Shown: one piece after another, positions 7,442-13,912 of the stretch
How the letters are laid out: each line of letters opens with the position of its first letter
Position numbering within the stretch: the first letter of the stretch is position 1
NCBI GenBank assembly: GCA_013695115.1
Contig: JACDBD010000413.1
Location: forward strand, 1-14,643
From: Actinomycetota bacterium
GTDB lineage: Bacteria > Actinomycetota > Acidimicrobiia > IMCC26256 > JACDBD01
DNA length: 14,643 bases
Reading direction: 5' to 3'
Notes under the pieces: generated by a model
The model's database searches: none
The model's input: the letters and a program-made list of their open reading frames with translations, nothing else
What the model was told of the DNA's origin: nothing
Position numbers and translations under genes: made by a program

Positions 7442-7713
7442 CCGCCCGCCACCGCGGGGACGATGCTGACGGTCTGGCCGTCGGTGACCGCGGTGTCGAG
7501 ACCCTGGAGGAACCGGATGTCCTCGTCGGCGACGAAAACATTCACGAACCGCCGCAGCTCTCCGCTGTCGTCGTGGAGGCGCTCGGCGAAGCCGGGATGG
7601 CGCTCCTCGAGCGCCCCGAGGATCTCGGCCACGGTCTTGCCCTCGACCTGGATCTCGGACGCGCCGCCGGCGAGCTCGCGCAGCTGGGTTGGTATCCGCA
7701 CCGTGACAGCCAC
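7438..7713 (-). CDS. MoaD/ThiS/CysO-type sulfur-carrier protein
   Basis: A 91-residue beta-grasp ubiquitin-like protein ending in Gly90-Gly91, the tail that is adenylated and turned into a thiocarboxylate in this family. The N-terminal strand VTVRIPTQLRELAGG, the central helix VAEILGALEERHPG, and the C-terminal FVNVFVADEDIRF plus VSIVPAVAGG follow the MoaD/CysO pattern. The GTG start at 7713 is 5 bases after the stop of the PLP-enzyme gene, and that gene's last codons (GAGGAGTAG) supply the ribosome-binding site. Overlap with the next gene is GTGA. Position next to a fold-type II PLP enzyme recalls the mycobacterial cysO-cysM pair. No E1-like activating enzyme (MoeB/ThiF) is in the window. 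A role in molybdopterin synthesis is less likely because no moa genes are nearby. Confidence 0.9.
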   Translation of the reverse strand: MAVTVRIPTQLRELAGGASEIQVEGKTVAEILGALEERHPGFAERLHDDSGELRRFVNVFVADEDIRFLQGLDTAVTDGQTVSIVPAVAGG

Positions 7714-7718
7714 TGTTG

Positions 7719-8957
7719 CTACTCCTCGTCGATGTGATCTGGGTCGAACGCCTCGTGGAAGGCGTCGATGGTGGGACGGATCGTCGCGGTCGGTTCCGCC
7801 TCGACCGCGTCGAGCGTCTTGAGTCCCAAGCCGGTGATGTAGAGGACGACCCGCTCGTCGGGCGTCACGACACCCTCGTCGGCGAGGCGTTTGAGCGAGG
7901 CGACGGTGACGCCGCCGGCGGTCTCGGCGAAGATGCCCTCGGTGCGGGCGAGCAGCCGGATCCCCTCGACGACCTCGCCGTCGCTGACCGCGGCGAGGCC
8001 GCCTTCGGTCTGGCGGACCGCATCGAGGGCAAAGTAGCCGTCGGCGGGGTTTCCGATCGCCAGCGACTTGGCGATCGTGTCCGGCTTGACCGGGCGGATC
8101 GTGTCGGACCCCTCGCGCCAGGCGGTGGCGACCGGCGAACATCCGAGTGCCTGCGCGCCCGAGACCCGCACGTTCGGGGCGTGGTCGAGCAGGCCGACCT
8201 GGTGCAGCTCGTCGAACCCCTTGCGGATCTTCGTGAGCAACGAGCCGCTCGCGACAGGAACCACGACGTGGTCGGGCGTCTCCCACCCGAGCTGCTCGGC
8301 GGTCTCGTACGCGAGCGTCTTCGACCCCTCGGCGTAGAACGGCCGCACGTTGACGTTCACGAACGCCCACCGATACGTGCCCGCGAGCTCGGCGCACAGC
8401 CGGTTGACGTCGTCATAGTTCCCCTCGATGGCGACGACATTCCCGCCGTACACCGCGGTCGTGACGACTTTGGCCCGCTCCAGGTTCGACGGAATGAACA
8501 CGAAGCTCCGCAGCCCCGCCCGGGCGGCGTGAGCCGCGACGGAGTTGGCGAGGTTCCCAGTCGACGCGCACGCCGCCGTCTTGAACCCGAACTCGAGCGC
8601 CTTCGACAGCGCGACCGACGCGACCCGATCCTTGAACGAGTTGGTGGGGTTGAGCGTGTCGTTCTTCACCCACACCTCTCCCAGCCCGAGAGCAGCAGCG
8701 AGGCGGTCGGCCCGGACGAGGGGCGTGAAGCCCGCGCCCAGGTCGACGGCGTGGCCCCGGTCGACCGGCAGGAGGTCGGCGTAGCGCCAGATGCTGGCGG
8801 GACCGGCCGCGATTTGCTCGCGGCTGACCGCGGCGGCGACCGCGGCGTAGTCGTACGTGACCTCGAGCGGGCCGAAGCACCACTCGCACGTGTACACCGG
8901 GGCAATCTCGTACTCGCGCCCGCATTCCCGGCACCGAAGTCCTTGGACGTGCGCCAT
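7719..8957 (-). CDS. thrC: Threonine-synthase-like PLP enzyme with zinc-ribbon N-terminus, behind a SAM riboswitch
   Basis: A 412-residue fold-type II PLP enzyme of the threonine synthase family, which normally converts O-phosphohomoserine to threonine. Residues 9-27 carry two CxxC pairs (Cys9/Cys12 and Cys24/Cys27), probably a structural zinc ribbon. The Schiff-base lysine is Lys109 in NSFKDR, and the phosphate-contacting loop STGNLANS follows. I chose the ATG at 8957 because AGAGGAGG directly precedes it and the leader carries an exact complement to GGAGGAAC at this site; an in-frame ATG at 8981 adds 8 residues. The gene is followed after 5 bases by a Gly-Gly sulfur carrier. SAM control is unexpected for a pure threonine enzyme. 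A homocysteine-forming role using the carrier thiocarboxylate is an alternative that I cannot settle from sequence. Confidence 0.88.
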   Translation of the reverse strand: MAHVQGLRCRECGREYEIAPVYTCEWCFGPLEVTYDYAAVAAAVSREQIAAGPASIWRYADLLPVDRGHAVDLGAGFTPLVRADRLAAALGLGEVWVKNDTLNPTNSFKDRVASVALSKALEFGFKTAACASTGNLANSVAAHAARAGLRSFVFIPSNLERAKVVTTAVYGGNVVAIEGNYDDVNRLCAELAGTYRWAFVNVNVRPFYAEGSKTLAYETAEQLGWETPDHVVVPVASGSLLTKIRKGFDELHQVGLLDHAPNVRVSGAQALGCSPVATAWREGSDTIRPVKPDTIAKSLAIGNPADGYFALDAVRQTEGGLAAVSDGEVVEGIRLLARTEGIFAETAGGVTVASLKRLADEGVVTPDERVVLYITGLGLKTLDAVEAEPTATIRPTIDAFHEAFDPDHIDEE

Positions 8958-9035
8958 GTTCCTCCTCTGTACCCGAGCCATCCGGGCCCGGGCTCCTCGA
9001 CGCGCTCTCGAGCGCCTCGAGCGGAGGAACCGCTC
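8958..9035 (-). promoter_or_regulatory. Expression platform: anti-Shine-Dalgarno hairpin and sequestered RBS
   Basis: On the RNA strand GGAGGAAC (8965-8958) is the ribosome-binding site immediately before the ATG at 8957. Its exact reverse complement GTTCCTCC lies at 9030-9023. That anti-Shine-Dalgarno sequence is also the loop and flank of a hairpin, GAGCGG (9035-9030) pairing with CCGCTC (9024-9019). It can therefore either fold on itself, leaving the RBS free, or pair with the RBS and block translation. This implies control of translation start, not termination. Which fold goes with SAM is inference; the SAM-I norm is OFF when bound. Confidence 0.7.
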
Positions 9036-9042
9036 CGAAGCT

Positions 9043-9143
9043 GCTCATCGTTCAGGCATTGGCACCTGGTCTCGCCTCTGGCGGAGGCGGTGGCTGGTTG
9101 CCGCGGCGTCGTCGGGCCTGTCCCTCGGCCGCTCTTGATGAGC
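9043..9143 (-). promoter_or_regulatory. SAM riboswitch aptamer (SAM-I clan; lacks a P4 hairpin)
   Basis: On the minus strand the 101 bases carry the SAM-I core in order. P1 left arm GCTCATC (9143-9137) pairs perfectly with GATGAGC (9049-9043). Then come ATCAAGAG, GAGGGA (9126-9121), GGCCCGA, GGCAACC (9102-9096), a P3 hairpin CGCCTC/GAGGCG (9089-9084 with 9078-9073), and GGTGCCAA (9066-9059). P2 forms from CGGC and GCCG. Only 9 bases separate GGTGCCAA from the P1 right arm, so the usual P4 hairpin is absent. This resembles the SAM-I/SAM-IV variant class more than classic SAM-I. It controls the threonine-synthase-like and sulfur-carrier genes. Confidence 0.9.
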
Positions 9144-9156
9144 GCGTACCGGGGAC

Positions 9157-9162
9157 AAGATA
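9157..9162 (-). promoter_or_regulatory. Probable -10 box for the riboswitch operon
   Basis: TATCTT on the minus strand fits the TAnnnT -10 pattern and would place the start of transcription around 9150, just before the riboswitch P1 arm at 9143. I see no convincing -35 box at 16-19 bases. The stretch 9144-9210 is shared with the divergent gpgS promoter. Confidence 0.5.
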
Positions 9163-9198
9163 CCACCGGGAGCGCGTTTCGGCCGCTCGAACCGTGCA

Positions 9199-9204
9199 TA
9201 GGCT
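9199..9204 (+). promoter_or_regulatory. Probable -10 box of gpgS (leaderless)
   Basis: TAGGCT lies 6 bases before the GTG at 9211, and no Shine-Dalgarno sequence lies between them. This is the layout of leaderless actinobacterial transcripts, where transcription begins at the first base of the start codon. No clear -35 box is visible. Confidence 0.55.
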
Positions 9205-9210
9205 CGCGGC

Positions 9211-10134
9211 GTGCGTTCGTTCCGGGACAAGGAAAGGGCGGGGCTGCTGGCCCGGGCGAAGGCCCGCGAGGGCCTCACCGTTTCGGTGTGCATCCCGGCG
9301 CGGGACGAGGAGGCGACCCTCGGCGAGATCGTCACCACCATCCGCCGCGAGCTCGTGGAGGCCGTGCCGCTCGTCGACGAGGTCGTTGTGCTCGACGACG
9401 GCTCGCTCGACGCGACGGCGCGGGTCGCCGCCCGCGCCGGCGCACGCGTGTGGGCGGTCGACCAGGTGCCCGACGGGCTGCCCCCCGGTTCCGGGAAGGG
9501 CAACGCGCTCTGGAAGTCGCTGTTCGTCGCCGAGGGCGCCATCATCTGTTTCCTCGACGCCGACGTGCGGAACTTCGGGTCGCACTTCGTCTCGAGGCTC
9601 GTCGAGCCCCTGGTGGCGCGACCCGCGGTCGGCATGGTGAAGAGCTACTACCGCCGTCCGCTCTACGGCGAGCCCACCGGTGGCGGGCGCGTCACCGAGT
9701 TGATGGCGCGGCCGCTGCTCTCCCGGCTGTTCCCGGAGCTGGCCCACTTCGTGCAACCGCTCTCCGGTGAGTACGCGGCGCGGCGGGAGGTGCTGGAAGC
9801 GGTCCCGTTCGTGCAGGGATGGGGCGTGGAGGTCGGACTGCTCATCGACGTGGCCGAGCGCTTCGGGATCGACGCGATCGTCCAGGCCGACCTGGGTGCG
9901 CGCGAGCACCGCAACCGCCCGCTCGACGATCTCGGCCTGCAAGCTCTCGCGATCCTGGTCACCGGCCTGCGTCGGGCCGGCCTCGACCATGGCCAATCGG
10001 ATGGCGCGGCCGAGCTCGTCCGCTTCGGCGCTGCGCTCCAGCCCGAGCGCGCCGCGGTCGAGGTGCGCGAGCGACCGCCGATGCTCACGGTGCCGGCGTA
10101 CGTCGCCAAGTTCGGCCGCGAGCTCTCCGCCTAG
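9211..10134 (+). CDS. gpgS: Glucosyl-3-phosphoglycerate synthase (GT81)
   Basis: A 307-residue GT-A glycosyltransferase that joins glucose from an NDP-glucose to 3-phosphoglycerate. This is the first step toward glucosylglycerate and, in mycobacteria, methylglucose lipopolysaccharides. Visible features are VSVCIPARDEEATL at 25-38, DDGSLD at 62-67, GSGKGNALWKSL at 93-104, and the metal-binding DAD at 116-118. GGGRVTELMARPLL (157-170), QPLSGEYAA (182-190) and REHRNRP (231-237) with His233 are GpgS hallmarks, also found in M. tuberculosis Rv1208. Length is close to the family norm. The GTG start has no Shine-Dalgarno sequence but has a -10 box 6 bases upstream. The matching phosphatase (GpgP) is not in the window. 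The gene converges with a glycerate kinase gene, 2 bases apart. Confidence 0.93.
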   Translation: MRSFRDKERAGLLARAKAREGLTVSVCIPARDEEATLGEIVTTIRRELVEAVPLVDEVVVLDDGSLDATARVAARAGARVWAVDQVPDGLPPGSGKGNALWKSLFVAEGAIICFLDADVRNFGSHFVSRLVEPLVARPAVGMVKSYYRRPLYGEPTGGGRVTELMARPLLSRLFPELAHFVQPLSGEYAARREVLEAVPFVQGWGVEVGLLIDVAERFGIDAIVQADLGAREHRNRPLDDLGLQALAILVTGLRRAGLDHGQSDGAAELVRFGAALQPERAAVEVRERPPMLTVPAYVAKFGRELSA

Positions 10135-10136
10135 AG

Positions 10137-11165
10137 CTACTCACCGAGGGCGCGGCGGCCGGCCTCAAGCGCGGCCTCTTCCACCAGGACGGCGGCCCGC
10201 GAGAACGCCTCGCCCGCCTGCCACACCCGTTCGGTCAGCGCGAGCACGTGCACGTCGCCGAGCACCGAGAGCTCCTCGCGGGCATCGTCGGTGACCTGTC
10301 CCGCGATCACGGCGCGGTGGGCAATCCCCTCCTCGGCCGCCCACTCGAGGACGCCGCCCACGACCTTGCCCTCGAAGCTCGTGCGGTCGACCTTGCCCTC
10401 GCCGGTCACGACGAGGTCGACGTCTTCGAGCGCGTCTTCGAGTCCGGCCGCCTGCGCCACCACCTCGAAGCCGGGTTCGAGCGTCGCGCCGATGGCGGCG
10501 AGTCCGCCGGCGAGACCGCCGGCGGCTCCGCCCCCGTCGAGCTCGGTCACGTCGACGCCGGTGCGGCGCTCGTACTCCTCGGCCAGACGCCGGAGCCGGC
10601 GCGTCAGCAGGGACACCTGCGCTTCGGTCGCGCCTTTCTGGGGCGCGTAGACCGTGGCCGCGTCGAGGAACCTCGTGGCCACGTCGCAGGCGATGGTCAC
10701 TCGGAGCCCGCCCAGCGACCAGCCGAGCGCGTCCACGGCGCCGAGCCCGCCATCCGTCGTCGCGCTCCCTCCGACACCGACGATGATGCGGCGAGCGCCG
10801 CCGCGGGCGGCCGTCGCGATGAGCTCACCCGTCCCCCGGGTGCTGGCGCGCAAGGGATCGTTGCGTCCGGCGACGAGATCGAGGCCGCTGGCGCGCGCCA
10901 TCTCGACCACCGCGGTCCCGTCGGGCAGGAGCGCCCACTCGGCCTCGACCGGCTCACCCAACGGTCCGGTCACCCGCGCCGTCCGGATCGAGCCGCCCCG
11001 GGCAGCTACGAGCGCGTCGAGCGTTCCCTCGCCGCCGTCGGCCACCGGGAGCCGGCGCACCTCGGCGAAGCCCGCCGCGGCCAGACCCGCGGCCATGGCA
11101 TTGGCCGCCTCGGCGGCGGTGAGCGTCCCGCGGAACTTGTCAGGACACGCTAGGGCGGTGGGCAC
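10137..11165 (-). CDS. Glycerate kinase (GlxK/GarK-type)
   Basis: A 342-residue kinase of the Gly_kinase family that phosphorylates D-glycerate to a phosphoglycerate in the cytosol. Recognisable are CPDKFRGTLTA at 7-17, VADGGEGTLDAL, GVGGSATTDGGLGAVDALG, DGGGAAGGLAGGL, and TGEGKVDRTSFEGKVV near the C-terminus. It is slightly shorter than the usual 370-380 residues. The GTG start at 11165 gives the expected short lead-in to the PDKF motif; no Shine-Dalgarno sequence is visible, and the treT promoter region overlaps it on the other strand. Sitting between gpgS and the trehalose genes, it could recycle glycerate freed from glucosylglycerate, or supply phosphoglycerate to GpgS, depending on whether it makes the 2- or 3-phosphate. 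That cannot be read from the sequence. Confidence 0.92.
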   Translation of the reverse strand: MPTALACPDKFRGTLTAAEAANAMAAGLAAAGFAEVRRLPVADGGEGTLDALVAARGGSIRTARVTGPLGEPVEAEWALLPDGTAVVEMARASGLDLVAGRNDPLRASTRGTGELIATAARGGARRIIVGVGGSATTDGGLGAVDALGWSLGGLRVTIACDVATRFLDAATVYAPQKGATEAQVSLLTRRLRRLAEEYERRTGVDVTELDGGGAAGGLAGGLAAIGATLEPGFEVVAQAAGLEDALEDVDLVVTGEGKVDRTSFEGKVVGGVLEWAAEEGIAHRAVIAGQVTDDAREELSVLGDVHVLALTERVWQAGEAFSRAAVLVEEAALEAGRRALGE

Positions 11166-11171
11166 GCTGGA

Positions 11172-11177
11172 TAGATT
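11172..11177 (+). promoter_or_regulatory. Probable -10 box of treT (leaderless)
   Basis: TAGATT lies 7 bases upstream of the ATG at 11185, with no Shine-Dalgarno sequence between them. This favours the ATG as start over the in-frame GTG at 11158, which would place the -10 box inside the coding region. The box also lies just upstream of the divergent glycerate kinase start, so the two promoters overlap. Confidence 0.5.
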
Positions 11178-11184
11178 GCACCGA

Positions 11185-12432
11185 ATGCTCGAACGCGTCC
11201 CGTTGCTCGAGAAGGACCTCGACGCCTACAGCGAGATCGTCGGCACGGAGGTCGTCGCCCGCATCCGCGAGCTGGCCGAGCCCTTGCGCGGTGCCCGTGT
11301 TCTCCATGTCAACGCCACCGCCTACGGCGGCGGGGTCGCAGAGCTGCTCGCCACCCACGTACCCCTCTTGCGGAGCGCCGGCCTCGCAGCCGACTGGCAG
11401 GTGATCCGCGGGAGCGACGAGTTCTTCAAGGTCACCAAGTCGGTCCACAACGCGCTCCAAGGAGGCGACGTCGAGTGGACGCGAACCATGGAGGCCGCCT
11501 ACCTGGAGAATGTGCTCGACAACGCCCTCAGGCTCGAAGGTGCGTTCGACTTCGTCGTCGTCCACGATCCCCAGCCGGCCGCCCTACGCAGCTTCGTACG
11601 TGACCGCACCCTCAGGCACGAGGGGACGAAGTGGATCTGGCGCGGCCACATCGACCTCACCGACGCCGATCCCAAGGTGTGGGAGTTCTACCGGCCATTC
11701 GTCGAGCTTCACGATGCCGCGGTGTTCACCATGCCGGAGTTCGTGCCCGACACACTCGAGCTGGAGCCACTCGTGGCCCCGCCGTGCATCGATCCACTGT
11801 CGGTGAAGAACCTCGACCTACCCCGGCCCTTCGGCGAGGAGCTGTGCAAGCAATACGGGGTCGACGTGCGCCGTCCTTTCGTCTGTCAGGTGAGCCGTTA
11901 CGACCCCTGGAAGGATCCGATCGGCGTGATCGACGCGTTCCGGATCGTGCGCGAGAAGGTGACTGACGCGCAGTTGGTACTGGCCGGGTCCATGGCTACC
12001 GACGACCCCGAGGGCTTCCAAGTGTGGGAGGAAGTCCAGCAGGCGCGCGCTGACGACCCCGACATCCACCTCCTCTCGAACATCCAGCAAGTGGGGAACG
12101 TGCAGATCAACGCGTTCCAACGGCTGGCCGCCGTCGTTATCCAGAAGTCGATACGTGAGGGCTTCGGACTGACGGTGTCGGAGGCGCTCTGGAAGGGCCG
12201 CCCGGTTGTCGGCGGACGCGCCGGCGGCATCGTGCTCCAGATCCGCGACGGCTACGACGGCTACCTCGTCGACTCGGTCGAGGAGTGCGCCGCCCGCACG
12301 ATCGATCTGCTGGCCGACCCGGTCGGTGCCGACGCCATGGGCGCCCAGGGTCGCGAGCACGTGCGACAGAACTTCCTCTGCACCCGCGAGCTCGAGGACT
12401 GGCTGCGGCTGTTCACGCAGCTCCGGGCCTGA
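11185..12432 (+). CDS. treT: Trehalose glycosyltransferring synthase (TreT, GT4)
   Basis: A 415-residue GT-B enzyme that reversibly joins NDP-glucose and free glucose to trehalose. The N-terminal half carries HVNATAYGGGVAELL, the EFFKVTKSVHNALQG stretch and VVHDPQPAAL, all typical of TreT. The middle has WIWRGHIDLTDADPKVWEF and PPCIDPLSVKN. The C-terminal nucleotide-binding half has CQVSRYDPWKDPIGVIDAF and SIREGFGLTVSEALWKG, with Glu325 and Glu333 forming the GT4 E-x7-E motif. Length matches known TreT proteins. The start at 11185 is chosen for its -10 box 7 bases upstream and for alignment with family N-termini. The stop TGA directly abuts the ATG of otsA, so the two are one operon, giving two different trehalose-forming enzymes in a row. 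Confidence 0.92.
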   Translation: MLERVPLLEKDLDAYSEIVGTEVVARIRELAEPLRGARVLHVNATAYGGGVAELLATHVPLLRSAGLAADWQVIRGSDEFFKVTKSVHNALQGGDVEWTRTMEAAYLENVLDNALRLEGAFDFVVVHDPQPAALRSFVRDRTLRHEGTKWIWRGHIDLTDADPKVWEFYRPFVELHDAAVFTMPEFVPDTLELEPLVAPPCIDPLSVKNLDLPRPFGEELCKQYGVDVRRPFVCQVSRYDPWKDPIGVIDAFRIVREKVTDAQLVLAGSMATDDPEGFQVWEEVQQARADDPDIHLLSNIQQVGNVQINAFQRLAAVVIQKSIREGFGLTVSEALWKGRPVVGGRAGGIVLQIRDGYDGYLVDSVEECAARTIDLLADPVGADAMGAQGREHVRQNFLCTRELEDWLRLFTQLRA

Positions 12433-13812
12433 ATGCTCGTCGCGTCGCACCGCGGACCGAGCAGCTTCAGCGAGGCCGAAGACGGATCGTTCACGGTTCG
12501 GCGCGGTGCGGGAGGCGTCGTGAGCGCGCTCGAGCCGCTGCTGACCCGACCGGGCAACGAAACCCCCGCCACCTGGGTCGCGGCGGCGATAGGCGACGGT
12601 GATCGCGCCGCCGTGCGCGCCGGCGCCGCGACGGTCCCGGACCTCGACCTCCACCTGCTCGAGCTCGACCCGCACGCTCACCGGCTGCATTACGACCTGG
12701 TGTCCAACGCGGTGCTGTGGTTCCTCCACCACGGCCTGTTCGATCTCCCCCGCCGACCGAGATTCGACACCCGATTTCGGGAGGCATGGGACGCCTACAC
12801 CGCTGTCAACCGCGCCTTCGCCGACCACATCTCGGCGTGCGCGCCGTCCGAAGAGGTCGTGCTGGTGCAGGACTACCACCTCGCGCTCGTGCCCGGGTTC
12901 CTGCGCGCGTCCCGCCCCGACCTGCGCGTCACGCACTTCAACCACACGCCCTTCTGCGGGCCCACGTCGATCCGGGTGCTTCCCGACGCGGTCTCCAGCT
13001 CGATCTGCGAGTCGATGGCATCCGTCCCTTCGGGCTTCCACACCGCCCGCTGGGCGCGGGCCTACGAAGCGTCCGCGCACGAGGTACTGGGCGCCGACCG
13101 CCCGGTCGCGCCCGCCTTCGTCGCGTCGCTCGGGCCCGACGCCGACGATCTCGCCGCGACCGCGGCTTCACCCGAAGCGGCGGTGGCCGCCCGGACCCTC
13201 GAGGAGCAAGTCGGCGACCGCTCGCTCATCGTGCGCACCGACCGCGTCGAACCTTCGAAGAACATCGTGCGGGGGTTTCTCGCCTACGACCTGATGCTGT
13301 CGGAGCACCCCGAATGGCAGGAGCGCGTGACCTTCGTCGCGTTGGTCTACGCGTCCCGCGAAGGCCTACCCGAGTACCTCGCCTACCGCCAGGAGGTCGA
13401 GCAGGCCGCGGCGCGCGTCAACGAGCGCTGGGGACGCAGCGACTGGCAGCCGGTCGTCCTCGACACCCGGGACGACCACGCCCGCAGCATCGCCGGGCTG
13501 CTCCGCTACGACGTCCTCCTGGTGAACCCGATCAAGGACGGGCTCAACCTGGTCGCCAAGGAAGGTCCCCTCGTCAACCGACGCGACGGTGTGGTCTGTC
13601 TGTCACGGGAGGCGGGGGCGTTCGACGAACTGCGCGACGGGGTGGTGGCCGTCCACCCGTACGACCTCGCGCAGACCGCGTCGGCCCTTCAGGCCGCGCT
13701 CACGATGCCCGACGACGAACGGCGCGGCCGCGCCGCCCGTCTGCGATCGCTGGCGGCGGCCCGCACCCCGGCCGACTGGCTGAACGACCAGATCCGCGCC
13801 GCCGGCGGCTAA
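12433..13812 (+). CDS. otsA: Trehalose-6-phosphate synthase-like GT20 (OtsA)
   Basis: A 459-residue GT-B enzyme expected to transfer glucose from an NDP-glucose to glucose 6-phosphate, giving trehalose 6-phosphate. By E. coli OtsA correspondence the key residues are visible: Arg7 in ASHRGP, the glycine loop RRGAGG at 23-28, LVQDYHLALVP with Asp147, HFNHTPF with His171, TDRVEPSKN with Arg271 and Lys276, and NPIKDGLNLVAKEG with Asp369 and Glu377. The N-terminal ASHRGP and the SREAGAFDEL stretch mark the actinobacterial branch of the family. The ATG abuts the treT stop (TGAATG), so translation probably relies on ribosomes finishing treT; no separate ribosome-binding site stands out. A related acceptor other than glucose 6-phosphate cannot be excluded in this branch. 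Confidence 0.88.
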   Translation: MLVASHRGPSSFSEAEDGSFTVRRGAGGVVSALEPLLTRPGNETPATWVAAAIGDGDRAAVRAGAATVPDLDLHLLELDPHAHRLHYDLVSNAVLWFLHHGLFDLPRRPRFDTRFREAWDAYTAVNRAFADHISACAPSEEVVLVQDYHLALVPGFLRASRPDLRVTHFNHTPFCGPTSIRVLPDAVSSSICESMASVPSGFHTARWARAYEASAHEVLGADRPVAPAFVASLGPDADDLAATAASPEAAVAARTLEEQVGDRSLIVRTDRVEPSKNIVRGFLAYDLMLSEHPEWQERVTFVALVYASREGLPEYLAYRQEVEQAAARVNERWGRSDWQPVVLDTRDDHARSIAGLLRYDVLLVNPIKDGLNLVAKEGPLVNRRDGVVCLSREAGAFDELRDGVVAVHPYDLAQTASALQAALTMPDDERRGRAARLRSLAAARTPADWLNDQIRAAGG

Positions 13813-13869
13813 CCGACTTCCTGGATCGCGCTCGCTTCGCTCGCCGCTCCCGCGCAACCCTGACTGTCC

Positions 13870-13892
13870 GGGGGCCGGGGAACCCGGCCCCC
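13870..13892. terminator. Perfect GC hairpin between convergent genes
   Basis: GGGGGCCGGG (13870-13879) and CCCGGCCCCC (13883-13892) form a perfect 10-bp stem with a 3-base GAA loop. It sits in the 100-base gap between the otsA stop and the convergent otsB-like stop, so it can serve both strands. No T-run follows on either strand, as is frequent for high-GC actinobacterial hairpin terminators. The rest of the gap (13813-13869 and 13893-13912) shows nothing else beyond a CGCTCGCTTCGCTCGC-type repeat. Confidence 0.7.
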
Positions 13893-13912
13893 TCGTGGGC
13901 GGCCGGCGGGTC

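Noticed and set aside
8958..9143. T-box leader for a threonine gene
   Set aside because: No T-box antiterminator sequence or specifier loop is visible, whereas the SAM-I core elements occur in full and in order.
10654..11184. Upstream in-frame extension of treT
   Set aside because: It lies antisense inside the glycerate kinase gene and has shadow-like composition; the ATG at 11185 has a -10 box and matches TreT N-termini.
13828..13850. CGCTCGCTTCGCTCGC-like repeat as a mobile-element end or attachment site
   Set aside because: Short, single copy, no paired copy or integrase nearby; such strings are frequent in intergenic high-GC DNA.
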